A stretch of 64,000 bases of DNA from Pilosibacter fragilis (lineage in GTDB: Bacteria > Bacillota > Clostridia > Lachnospirales > Lachnospiraceae). The stretch lies in the NCBI RefSeq assembly GCF_032490495.1, contig NZ_JAVYJB010000006.1, positions 186,001-250,000 on the forward strand. Direction: 5' to 3'. Shown one piece after another: positions 1 to 7,556 of the stretch (the stretch's first letter is position 1; every line of letters begins with the position of its first letter). Both the position numbers and the translations under genes were made by a program. The notes under the pieces were generated by a model, which saw only the letters and a program-made list of their open reading frames with translations, was not told the DNA's origin and ran no database searches.

Positions 1-313
1 GATTATAAATTTCAAGTGCCAATCCTCTGGAATTTCGCAGAATAGCTGTCGGTTTTAAGCTGCTGTCTTCCCGGGGCAGAGCTTTCTCTGTCGGCTGAGG
101 AAGTTCCACAAACGCCGGTTCTGGATTGTAGACCTCCAAACATGCTTTGCGGACTCTTTTCAGACGATAATAATAATTCGCTTTTGTGATGCCATGCTCA
201 CTGCACCAGGTTTCTACTTTCATATCTGCAGGGCGGTTTTTACAATCCTGGATCTGTGCCGCCCATTGCTGCAACCGAACCTGTTCAGCAACTAAACTTG
301 TTTGACTGCTCAT
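1..313 (-). CDS. IS66-family TnpA accessory protein, partial
   Basis: The gene runs off the window start, so only the N-terminal 104 residues are visible. The start MSSQTSLVAEQ, the block WAAQIQDCKNRP and the HTH-like block VETWCSEHGITKANYYYRL are what I know from TnpA (OrfA) of IS66-type elements, a small DNA-binding protein encoded ahead of TnpB and the transposase. A GGAGG ribosome site lies about 9 bases before the ATG at 313. TnpB and TnpC would lie to the left of the window. No IS66 terminal repeat is confidently recognised to the right, but a long palindrome sits 20 bases upstream. The family is fairly sure; whether the element is intact cannot be seen. Confidence 0.8.
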   Translation of the reverse strand, partial: MSSQTSLVAEQVRLQQWAAQIQDCKNRPADMKVETWCSEHGITKANYYYRLKRVRKACLEVYNPEPAFVELPQPTEKALPREDSSLKPTAILRNSRGLALEIYN

Positions 314-332
314 AGCTAGGCCTCCATAGGCG

Positions 333-364
333 GTCAAAAAAGTTGAGTACTTAACTTTTTTGAC
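333..364. repeat. 32-bp near-perfect palindrome upstream of IS66 tnpA
   Basis: Arms GGTCAAAAAAGTT and AACTTTTTTGACC-type sequence meet at a central AGTACT, with one mismatched pair. It could be an operator or terminator near the IS end, or a scar of insertion. The stretch from 365 to 607 shows no convincing gene. Confidence 0.6.
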
Positions 365-607
365 TCTGTATAGTGTGAGACTATTATGGCAGAAAAAGGA
401 GTGGAGGAACAGGTACTTGCTATGGAGCGTTTACAAAGGTAAAGCGCAACATATATAATAATCGTAATAAAATATTTCTTTTGAGAGGACAACATTTTTC
501 TCCTCCCCCTTCCCATTACCAAGCAGTTTCCAGACTTTCACCAGTTGAAAATATTCGATGACAGACACACAAACAATGTTCAAGGGTTTATCATTGACTT
601 TTGATTA

Positions 608-829
608 TTAATTTAATGTTCCACTCCTATACTTAAAATTAGATGGGAAATAATATATCTCAGTCGTATTTTTTCCTCCTATTGAGTTCCATATATAAAT
701 TTTATATGTGAAACTGGAATAGACAATAGTCCCGCCATCCTCTAATACTTGTTTGCTCCACGGGAAAAATAAAAACCAGGAAACAATAAGAGTTATTACT
801 ACAGTCCATAGTATACAATGTTTTTTCAT
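608..829 (-). CDS. Small membrane-anchored protein, unknown function
   Basis: A 73-residue protein starting MKKHCILW, chosen because a GGAGGGGACAAA ribosome site precedes this ATG, while the longer upstream start at 886 has none. Residues 5-22 form one hydrophobic segment (LWTVVITLIVSWFLFFPW), followed by a short polar, tyrosine-rich tail. It resembles the other small proteins of the 0.6-2.8 kb group in layout, with a basic N-terminus, one membrane span and a short extracytoplasmic domain. I do not recognise a family. The 158 bases between it and the next gene upstream hold no other convincing frame. Confidence 0.5.
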   Translation of the reverse strand: MKKHCILWTVVITLIVSWFLFFPWSKQVLEDGGTIVYSSFTYKIYIWNSIGGKNTTEIYYFPSNFKYRSGTLN

Positions 830-987
830 TTTGTCCCCTCCATTTCCCTTTGATTTTGTGAACCAGTGTACAAGTTCTCCATTCATATCACGATCAAACA
901 GCTTTTATGGTGATGCGTTTTTTCTTCTTTGCTCATCTATCAACCATACTATTTATGTATTGAATAATTACCGCGTCATCTCCTATT

Positions 988-1365
988 TCAGACCGAATGT
1001 TGAAATGGAAATTCATTATTCAAAATAATAATTAAACCTGAACTTTTTACAGTATAACGAACACTTCGCTTGCCAGAATAGTCAATATTATAACTTTGTT
1101 CTCCTGAACGTGATTGCGGAGTTATGTATATTTTCTTTGGGGTTATATCCTTTATTAATTGAGTAAGTCCGCTTCTTTCTTCTTCTGTCAAAGTCTGGTT
1201 GTGATAGATTCCTTTATAATCATACCATTCAATGGAAACGGTATCAGAATCATCCGGCCAATTTCCTTTTAAACTCATGTTATTCCAAAGCAAATAAACT
1301 ATCAGTAGGCACAGAATAGATATTAATGCAATTATGCGTATCTTTTTAATCAGGATCATCTCCAT
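988..1365 (-). CDS. Single-pass membrane protein, unknown function
   Basis: A 125-residue protein with a basic start, one hydrophobic helix at about residues 8-27 (IRIIALISILCLLIVYLLW) and a polar domain of about 95 residues predicted outside. The region TLTEEERSGLTQLIKDI is reminiscent in layout of DRQEIEEFTSLFNERKK in the neighbour at 2.4-2.8 kb, so the two may be distant paralogs. It starts 3 bases after the stop of a 32-codon gene, which suggests translational coupling. No known domain is recognised. The function is unknown; a cell-envelope or immunity-like role would be a guess. Confidence 0.55.
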   Translation of the reverse strand: MEMILIKKIRIIALISILCLLIVYLLWNNMSLKGNWPDDSDTVSIEWYDYKGIYHNQTLTEEERSGLTQLIKDITPKKIYITPQSRSGEQSYNIDYSGKRSVRYTVKSSGLIIILNNEFPFQHSV

Positions 1366-1368
1366 TCT

Positions 1369-1467
1369 TTAAATGGTGAGTATCACGTTTTCAAGACTAG
1401 AAGTAACGACATAATGATTAGGATACTGCGAAAATGGTTCATCACCAGGCAGAAATATAATCTGCAT
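1369..1467 (-). CDS. 32-residue small protein
   Basis: A short frame beginning MQIIFLPGDEPFSQYPNHYV and ending in TAA three bases before the next start. An AAGGAG ribosome site lies 7 bases before the ATG, and the reading fits the otherwise empty gap between two genes of the same strand. It may be a complete small protein or the tail of a decayed longer one. Nothing in it is recognised. Confidence 0.4.
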   Translation of the reverse strand: MQIIFLPGDEPFSQYPNHYVVTSSLENVILTI

Positions 1468-1511
1468 AAACTAGCTCCTTGTAATATTACAAAAAGTAAT
1501 TACTTTCTTTA

Positions 1512-2309
1512 TTACTGTAATGTGATATGCCCTAACACCCATTCAATGTATTGATCATATTCTTTTTCTATATTAACCACGAGTAATTTATGATCTACTA
1601 CCATTGCATAACAGTCCGACCAGTCATATTTTGATCCCGGGCAATAATATGTGGAATTTCCTCCAATATCTTTTTTCGTGAATATGTCCGGATTGCTTTT
1701 TATTACAGCGTTCAGTTGTTCTTCGCCATTGTCCGAATCATATGTTGCCAACTTTACCTGAAATCTATCGCTATCTATCTCACATTCATATGTTACTGCC
1801 GTATAGCTCTTTGCCACAGAAACAGTTTTATCTACTGCGCTGAACGATCCATTATCTAAATTGCTTTCCTTGTTAAAATTAAGCACAAAAATATCCATGC
1901 TGTTGTTTGCTGAAAAATCCTCTATAGAACCATACTCTGTGTTTACTATAGATTCTGTGATATTCTCATCTTCATCTCTTTGAAATATTTCAGATAACAT
2001 CTGGGTATTGTGCGCTCCTACACCAGTTAATGTTAATCCCACTGCTAGAATGAAAATAAGAATAGATTCTGCTATGCACCATTTATCTTTCGATAAGACT
2101 GTTTTAAGTTCAGGATATGTTCGCTTTAAATGGTATAGGCGAAAAATACCGGCTATGAACCAGATCACCGCAACCCCAACAATACTATTGGATAAAAAAT
2201 CACCTTTTATTATTTCTAATGAGAGTAAAATTTTTTTTATATACAGGCTCACCAAGATACAGCACATCCCAAAAAGAAAAACTCTCCATGTTTTTATTGA
2301 TTTATCCAT
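1512..2309 (-). CDS. Three-span membrane protein, unknown function
   Basis: The start MDKSIKTW is preceded by AGGAGG at 8 bases; an in-frame ATG 27 bases earlier lacks a site. The 265-residue protein has three hydrophobic helices in its first third (about residues 7-32, 42-62 and 80-103), then an acidic soluble domain of about 160 residues. The C-terminal half holds YTAVTYECEIDSDRFQVKL and several tryptophan- and tyrosine-rich strands suggestive of a beta-rich extracytoplasmic domain. No family is recognised. It sits in a same-strand run with other small envelope proteins of unknown function. Confidence 0.6.
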   Translation of the reverse strand: MDKSIKTWRVFLFGMCCILVSLYIKKILLSLEIIKGDFLSNSIVGVAVIWFIAGIFRLYHLKRTYPELKTVLSKDKWCIAESILIFILAVGLTLTGVGAHNTQMLSEIFQRDEDENITESIVNTEYGSIEDFSANNSMDIFVLNFNKESNLDNGSFSAVDKTVSVAKSYTAVTYECEIDSDRFQVKLATYDSDNGEEQLNAVIKSNPDIFTKKDIGGNSTYYCPGSKYDWSDCYAMVVDHKLLVVNIEKEYDQYIEWVLGHITLQ

Positions 2310-2355
2310 AATAGTGACCTCCTTATCCGGGGGCATTCATCTTAACGGGGCTTTG

Positions 2356-2766
2356 TTAATTATATTTTTCCTCTGTCTCATTCAGGGACTGATAAAACTG
2401 TTCCAGTTCAGAATCAATCGATTCATCCATGACATATTTCTGCCTGTTCACTGTGATGTTTTCCCCGCAAAAAATAATATCCTATTGATATGTTTCCGTT
2501 GTTATAATGGCTCTTTTGCTCCAGCCAGATGAGTTGATGATTGAAAATACAGGTTTCTTTTTTCTTTCATTAAACAGACTCGTAAATTCTTCGATCTCCT
2601 GCCGGTCTGTTATTCTCTTTTTATAAGGTGGGGATACGAGTATGATCTCGGTGACTTTTTCTGCGTTTAAATCATCAAGCTTAGTTATTTTTCCAACAAA
2701 AACTACTATGCCTATGATGATCAGAACAAAAATGATATATCTTATTTTAATTTTCTTCTTGCTCAT
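2356..2766 (-). pseudogene. Single-pass membrane protein interrupted by an in-frame TAG
   Basis: The open frame from 2766 gives 94 residues (basic start, membrane helix at about residues 9-26, then a soluble part) and stops at TAG, 2484-2482. The same frame continues without another stop for 41 codons to TAA at 2356. The read-through sequence (MDESIDSELEQFYQSL, about 18 codons after the TAG) looks like normal coding sequence. The layout matches the 125-residue neighbour at 988. I infer a nonsense mutation in a protein of about 136 residues; the alternative is that the 94-residue form is the real product. There is an A/T-rich gap of about 160 bases on its upstream side. Confidence 0.5.
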
Positions 2767-2928
2767 ACTGCCTCCTCTCCGGGGGGCAGTCCACTTTGCG
2801 CTTTTCTCTTATTTAAATTATATTTCAATTGCTGTTTTTTTCAATATACTTCCGTATATCTTCATAATTTGTAATATATTATTTATATTTTAGTTAATTA
2901 TCTGTAATTTTATGTTCTATATGCAACA

Positions 2929-3738
2929 TCACTGCCCATTTTCCGATTCACCGATACCTTTCCTTTCAATCTCTTCAAGCACCCACTCCGCCATATCACG
3001 AACCTCACAATATTCATCCTGACATACTTTTTTAATAACCGGAAGGTATTTCGGATCATAGTTATTTAACATCGCGTTCAGCGCATTCGTTTTATACCGC
3101 CACTCTTTCCCCTGCGGAATATACCAGAGTTTGGGCTGCACGACGGATCGCAGCCAGCTGTATTCCGCCAGAACGATCTCTGTATCCGTAAAATGGCTGC
3201 TCCACGCTTCGAGTTCTGGGAATTCTTCTGTATCTTTCCATGCTTTTCTATTATGGGGCCATGCATCCTGGCAGGCATCGCAGCCGTAGATCCATTTTTC
3301 GAATTTGTTCTGCAGCGGTTCCGTCCTTAGATCCCAGCCATCCCATGTTGTCAGGCAGGAAACGCAGGTGTTTCTGCACATCATGTACGGCGCTTCCAAT
3401 GATTCTGTCGGACAGGATCGCATGCACAGGTTACATTTCTCAGCGCATGGTCTGATCTGATTCTCCACAATGTACTGAAGCGGCTCATCAATTAAAAAAG
3501 CCTCCAGATACTGATAAGACCCTTTCTCGGTATAAAAGAAATTGTTTTTTCGTATGATTCCAATTCCCGCCTTCATTCCTGCCCACCGCAGAGCTGTAAT
3601 TCCAAAGTCTCTGTCAGTCGCCACCTGAAGACCGCAGTCTGCAAGGTATTTTTCAAATGCCACGCTTGTCTTATAACCTTCTGAATCTGTATGTCTTCTT
3701 CCGTCTGTCAGATAATATTTTGCAACACGGCCTTTCAT
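2929..3738 (-). CDS. QueG-like double [4Fe-4S] cluster protein
   Basis: The protein has the core of epoxyqueuosine reductase-type Fe-S proteins: a catalytic-domain block DFGITALRWAGMKAGIGIIRK, a first cysteine group C-x3-C-x2-C-x3-CP (CAEKCNLCMRSCP), a second group CRNTCVSC, YGCDACQDAWPHN, and a helical C-terminal tail like the HEAT repeat of QueG. I place the start at MKGRVAKYY because AGGTGGGG lies upstream of it; the open frame extends 52 codons further, overlapping the reductase gene, without a better site. At 269 residues it is shorter than full QueG, which is about 380. The last CxxCxxxCP motif has W for the final cysteine. A true queuosine role is uncertain. Confidence 0.6.
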   Translation of the reverse strand: MKGRVAKYYLTDGRRHTDSEGYKTSVAFEKYLADCGLQVATDRDFGITALRWAGMKAGIGIIRKNNFFYTEKGSYQYLEAFLIDEPLQYIVENQIRPCAEKCNLCMRSCPTESLEAPYMMCRNTCVSCLTTWDGWDLRTEPLQNKFEKWIYGCDACQDAWPHNRKAWKDTEEFPELEAWSSHFTDTEIVLAEYSWLRSVVQPKLWYIPQGKEWRYKTNALNAMLNNYDPKYLPVIKKVCQDEYCEVRDMAEWVLEEIERKGIGESENGQ

Positions 3739-3841
3739 TCTTTGTCCCCACCTAATTTCTTTTTCTTCCAACTGAGTTTGCCACCGGCAGCTTCCGGTGA
3801 CAATAGCAGTAAAAAAGTGCGTACTCACCTCATAAGCAGCT

Positions 3842-4639
3842 TTACCAGTTCTTTTTTTCTTTGCTGCTGTCATGCTGCGATTTGCGCTCCTCAACCATTT
3901 TTACAAACCACTCCACCATTGCTGGATCCTGATGTGAGAAAAAAGCACTTGTGGCAGTATCCATCTGTGAAATCTGGTTCATATCATTCTCATCAAGCGC
4001 AAAGTCAAATACATTAAAGTTTTCAATCATACGTTCTTTATGTACAGACTTCGGAATTACGATCACACCTCTTTGGATATGCCAGCGGAGCATTACCTGG
4101 GCTGTTGTTTTTCCATATTTCTGTCCAATCGTTTTCAGGACTTCATTCTCAAAAAGACCGTTTCTTCCTTCGCCAAATGGTGCCCACGCTTCCAGCCGGA
4201 TATCATATTTGTCTGCCCATTCTTTTAATGTTTTCTGCTGGTTAAGGGGATGCGTTTCCATCTGATTTACCATTGGCTTAATATTTGTGAAGTTTGCAAA
4301 TTCTACCATGCGGTCTGTATAATGATTGGAGATACCGATTGCATGGAGTTTTCCTTCTTTGTACAGTTCTTCCAAAGCACGCCATGCGCCGTAAGTATCA
4401 CCAAACGGCTGATGCAGCAGCATCAGATCCAGATAATCTGTACGCAGTTTTTCCACAGATTCCAGCACAGATTTTTTACACTCTTCATATCCGAAATGTT
4501 CGATCCATACCTTGGAGGTTAAAAATATTTCTTTTCTGTCAATTCCTGACTTTTCAATAGCCTTTCCAACCTCCTCTTCATTAAAATAACTCTGGGCAGT
4601 ATCAATGCTGCGATATCCCACTTCCAATGCATCCCGCAC
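3842..4639 (-). CDS. Aldo/keto reductase, probably damaged at its 5' end
   Basis: An NADPH-dependent reductase of the AKR fold. The catalytic tetrad residues are visible as D and Y in SIDTAQSYFNEEE, K in LTSKVW and H in LLHQPF; the cofactor-binding IPKSVHKERMIENF lies near the C-terminus. Homologs have about 25-30 more N-terminal residues. Here that part reads IYQVTKDECERCV in frame upstream but has no start codon before a stop. A good GGGGGAG site at 4684-4690 instead drives ATG 4680 (MEYIRLRK), which is out of frame. A small deletion joining MEY to YQVTK would explain this. Translation could restart at 4639. It is divergent from a MerR gene. Confidence 0.75.
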   Translation of the reverse strand: MRDALEVGYRSIDTAQSYFNEEEVGKAIEKSGIDRKEIFLTSKVWIEHFGYEECKKSVLESVEKLRTDYLDLMLLHQPFGDTYGAWRALEELYKEGKLHAIGISNHYTDRMVEFANFTNIKPMVNQMETHPLNQQKTLKEWADKYDIRLEAWAPFGEGRNGLFENEVLKTIGQKYGKTTAQVMLRWHIQRGVIVIPKSVHKERMIENFNVFDFALDENDMNQISQMDTATSAFFSHQDPAMVEWFVKMVEERKSQHDSSKEKKNW

Positions 4640-4725
4640 GCATCGTTCACACTCATCTTTCGTAACCTGATATATTCCATTTATTCTCCCCCTGCCTGTT
4701 GATTCATTTTTTTCATCATGCTATA

Positions 4726-4756
4726 ATCCTACCAGCCGGTAGCTGCTACCGGTCAA
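4726..4756 (-). promoter_or_regulatory. MerR-type promoter/operator of the aldo/keto reductase
   Basis: Reading the minus strand, TTGACC (4756-4751) and TAGGAT (4731-4726) are separated by 19 bp, the stretched spacing typical of MerR-activated promoters. The spacer is filled by a perfect dyad, CCGGTAGC-N-GCTACCGG (4736-4752). The MerR gene begins about 70 bp away on the other strand, so this is very probably its operator. Confidence 0.8.
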
Positions 4757-4825
4757 GGACTTTTTGAGATCCAAGCTGTTAAATTCAGCATTTTGAATTT
4801 AATTTTATGTTTTTAGGAGAATGTT

Positions 4826-5227
4826 ATGTATTCCATGAAAGAGGCCTGCAAATTAACCGATATGACCTACGAAAATTTGAAATTTTATTGCAACGAAGGA
4901 CTTGTTTCCAATGTAAAAAGGGATAAAAGAAATTATCGGGTGTTTGATGATCACGATATTAAATGGATCCAGAGTTTAAACTGCCTGAAAAATTGCGGTA
5001 TAAGCATTGCTGAAATGAAAGAGTATCTCGCACTTTGCCTTGAAGGAGAAAAATCTATTCCAACGCGAAAAATTATTCTGCAAAATAAAAGAGAAGCTCT
5101 GCTTCAGTCTATCGAAAAATTGCAGCAGGCTGTCGCATTTATTGACTGGAAGCAGAGCTTCTATGATAAAGTCTTGTCTGGGGAAATGATGTATTATAGT
5201 AATTTACTGCCTGAATTAAGAGAATAA
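4826..5227 (+). CDS. MerR-family transcriptional regulator
   Basis: A 133-residue regulator. The winged helix-turn-helix is at residues 1-70 (MYSMKEACKLTDMTYENLKFY, then NYRVFDDHDIKWIQSLNCLKN), followed by a long dimerisation coiled coil (about 75-115) and a short C-terminal tail. AGGAGA lies 7 bases before the ATG. It has no large ligand domain, as in the small MerR regulators that sense stress or electrophiles and commonly sit beside oxidoreductases. It is divergent from the aldo/keto reductase, whose promoter carries a classical MerR dyad, so the inferred role is activation of that gene. The inducer is unknown. Confidence 0.85.
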   Translation: MYSMKEACKLTDMTYENLKFYCNEGLVSNVKRDKRNYRVFDDHDIKWIQSLNCLKNCGISIAEMKEYLALCLEGEKSIPTRKIILQNKREALLQSIEKLQQAVAFIDWKQSFYDKVLSGEMMYYSNLLPELRE

Positions 5228-5253
5228 CCCCTCGCTTTCAGCTCAGTCAATTC

Positions 5254-5470
5254 CCAGCGCCGATGAGTCTCCGGGCACAGGCGCGCCTGGATCCCGGGAG
5301 CTGGCTTCCTCTTGGCTCGCAGGAAAATGCGTTGGAAGACAGGGAACACTTGTCTGAGCGTCAGCGAGTTGTGTTCCCTGTTCTCCGTCCTTAGCATTTT
5401 TCTGCAAGCTTAGAGGAACCCTTCCGGAATCCCACTAAGCGTCTGCGCCCGGAGACTCATTGGCGCGTAC
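5254..5470. repeat. Structured dispersed element, copy A
   Basis: A 217-bp element related to 11,544-11,753. It has outer arms GATGAGTCTCCGGGC / GCCCGGAGACTCAT, inner conserved blocks (GGCTTCCTCTTGGCTCGC, CTTAGCATTTTTCTGCAAGC, AGAGGAACC), and a central hairpin with ACAGGGAACAC / GTGTTCCCTGT arms around the conserved TTGTCTGAGCG loop. The outer and central arms differ in sequence from copy B but pair equally well. It fills the gap between the MerR gene and fliB, which are convergent. It is either a structured RNA or a MITE-like element. Confidence 0.6.
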
Positions 5471-5610
5471 CTCTTGCAAAAAATGTATAAAGAAAGCAAA
5501 CTCGTTTCCTTAATATTGAAATCCCCCAAAAACAAAATCATTCAGAACCAGATCAAAATGCAGCGATATGTCCGGCTCCGATCACACGAAAAGACCGGAT
5601 GAAATCATCT

Positions 5611-6786
5611 CTATTCATCCTCCAACATACATCCTTCCGGCGCATACATCCCAAACAGCCAGTCCTCCAGCGCATTCAGGTTATCATCGGAGTGCTCGAT
5701 CTCCCTCGCGTACCGCCAGGAGAGTTCCTCCACATCCTGCATGGACAGCTTCTTCCCGTTTTCCAGCCACCGGACGATCAGAAATTCCTGAATCCACCGG
5801 ACAGAGAACAGCGCCAGCTCCAGTTTGGAACAGACCATATCGTCATAGACGGCTCCGCAGAAATATGTATACACAAAGAACATCAAAAGCTGCTCGCCCA
5901 GATTTTCCCACTCTTCCTTATGGCTGCTCAGCGCCCCATACATCCGGTGAAATTCCTCACAGATCTTAAAATATTCCTCTTTGCTTCCCTGATACAGCCA
6001 CTTTTCCGCCCCGTCAAGCACCTGATCCCACTCCGGGCGCAGACGTTCCAGGCCATAAAGCACCTGAAGTTCTTCCTTCTGCCACTCCCACTGATGAAAA
6101 GATGCCGCATCCACGCCCTTTTCTGAGAGACTTTCCGATATAAACTCCCGCAAGGTTCCCTCCCTGTGATGGCGTTCGCATTCCTGAAGCAGATCATCGA
6201 TCTCAAACTCTCTTCCTTCCTCCATACAGATCTGGTATCTCTCCGCCAGCTGCTCGCACACTGCCATGCGCAGTGTCAGCGGCAGATTTCGATCCTGTAA
6301 AACAGAGAAAAGAACATCTCTGGTGTCTTCCAGCCTCGAAAACATCATAAAATCAAACTCGTCAAAATCATCCTCCTCGTCCGTCTCCTCCTCAAGAAAC
6401 CGGACCGGCTCCTTGCAGGAAAGGATGATTTTCGCCGCCTCCGGGCAGGAAAGGGATAAGGATAATTCCCTGAGTCCCTCAAATTCCTCCGTGTGTCTCG
6501 GATAAAGGCGGCAGGTATCGCACAGCGCGTCCGGTCCCAGTGCCTTATAGAGATCACACAGATTCTCATCATTCAAAAATGCGCACCGCCGTTCATTCTG
6601 ACAGAAGCACTCCTCTTCCCAGTTGACCGACCCATGCAGGCGTTTTCCAAACTCCCCCTGCACGTTTTTATACTTCTCCAGAGAAGCATCATCGATCATG
6701 ATCTGCCATCCCGCACAGCAGGTATCCGGGCAGTCTCCGGCCGTACAGACAAATTTATCGTAAAAGTGTGGTTTTAAATATCGCAT
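5611..6786 (-). CDS. fliB: Flagellin lysine-N-methylase (FliB family)
   Basis: A 391-residue protein with the cysteine signature of the FliB family near the N-terminus: CTAGDCPDTCCAGW, then a second group around CAFLNDENLCDLYKALG and LCDTCRLYPRH. These cysteines probably bind an Fe-S cluster. Characterised members methylate surface lysines on flagellin in Salmonella; many Clostridia carry such genes away from flagellar loci, where the substrate is unknown. The start has AAAGGAAA upstream. No flagellar gene lies in the window, so the substrate here is open. The C-terminal half is helical and acidic, as in the family. Confidence 0.8.
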   Translation of the reverse strand: MRYLKPHFYDKFVCTAGDCPDTCCAGWQIMIDDASLEKYKNVQGEFGKRLHGSVNWEEECFCQNERRCAFLNDENLCDLYKALGPDALCDTCRLYPRHTEEFEGLRELSLSLSCPEAAKIILSCKEPVRFLEEETDEEDDFDEFDFMMFSRLEDTRDVLFSVLQDRNLPLTLRMAVCEQLAERYQICMEEGREFEIDDLLQECERHHREGTLREFISESLSEKGVDAASFHQWEWQKEELQVLYGLERLRPEWDQVLDGAEKWLYQGSKEEYFKICEEFHRMYGALSSHKEEWENLGEQLLMFFVYTYFCGAVYDDMVCSKLELALFSVRWIQEFLIVRWLENGKKLSMQDVEELSWRYAREIEHSDDNLNALEDWLFGMYAPEGCMLEDE

Positions 6787-6859
6787 CGTTTATTTTCCTT
6801 TCTGAATCACATAACTCTCCAACTGCAGCTTTTCTTCCGGCGCATATCTGCATCTGCCG

Positions 6860-7375
6860 TTAATGATATTCCCTGTAATAATCATCCGGATCTCCGTATT
6901 TTAAAACAGCTTCCTGCTGTTCTTCATCACTCAGACTCCTCATAAACAGCCAGTTTTCCTCATACATATAATGCGGATACCGAAATCTCGTTCTCACAAA
7001 TGTATTCGTTACATACAGGGCAATGTGTTCATCATACTGTTCCACTTTCTGCTCAAATCCAAGACTGTAAAGAAACCAGTTCCATGCAAAAAACAGGAAC
7101 AGAAAAACCGCCGCCACGATCACCGATATCCTGATAATCCTTCTCATCCAGCCGTCGAATTTCTTTCTGTTCCACGCCAGCAAAAAACATGTCCCCGCTG
7201 TCAGCACGATCTGCCAGAACACGCAGAGCCCAAGTGCAATGGCGATCGCCCTGTCAGGGATATAATACCAGCCATCACGCAGCCATTTTTCGCCTGAAAA
7301 AAAGAGAATTGTGACCACACCGAACACACCTGCTGCAGTTAGCAGTATATAGAGCCATTTTTTCTGTATCTTCAT
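6860..7375 (-). CDS. Membrane protein, unknown function
   Basis: Start MKIQKKW, preceded by GAGGTG at 4 bases. The 171-residue product has three hydrophobic spans (about residues 8-26, 42-65 and 80-105) and a cytoplasmic or surface tail of about 60 residues ending in acidic and tyrosine-rich sequence (EAVLKYGDPDDYYREYH). No family is recognised. It lies 73 bases after the start of fliB on the same strand, but there is no clear evidence that they are co-transcribed. Confidence 0.6.
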   Translation of the reverse strand: MKIQKKWLYILLTAAGVFGVVTILFFSGEKWLRDGWYYIPDRAIAIALGLCVFWQIVLTAGTCFLLAWNRKKFDGWMRRIIRISVIVAAVFLFLFFAWNWFLYSLGFEQKVEQYDEHIALYVTNTFVRTRFRYPHYMYEENWLFMRSLSDEEQQEAVLKYGDPDDYYREYH

Positions 7376-7556
7376 GCAGCACCTCAACGAAATCTAAATT
7401 CTTCCGCTACCATAATATCATAAAAAACAGGTGTAATGCAAAATTTTCACATTTCTACACTACACCCATCCATCATTAACACCAATCAATTATAAAAAAG
7501 AATATACTTTGACACATTCGGACGTCTTACACGGTTGTTTGTAACCCCCTGCATCT

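Noticed and set aside
334..522. Minus-strand 62-codon frame between the IS66 gene and the small proteins
   Set aside because: No ribosome site, odd composition, and it crosses the palindrome at 333-364.
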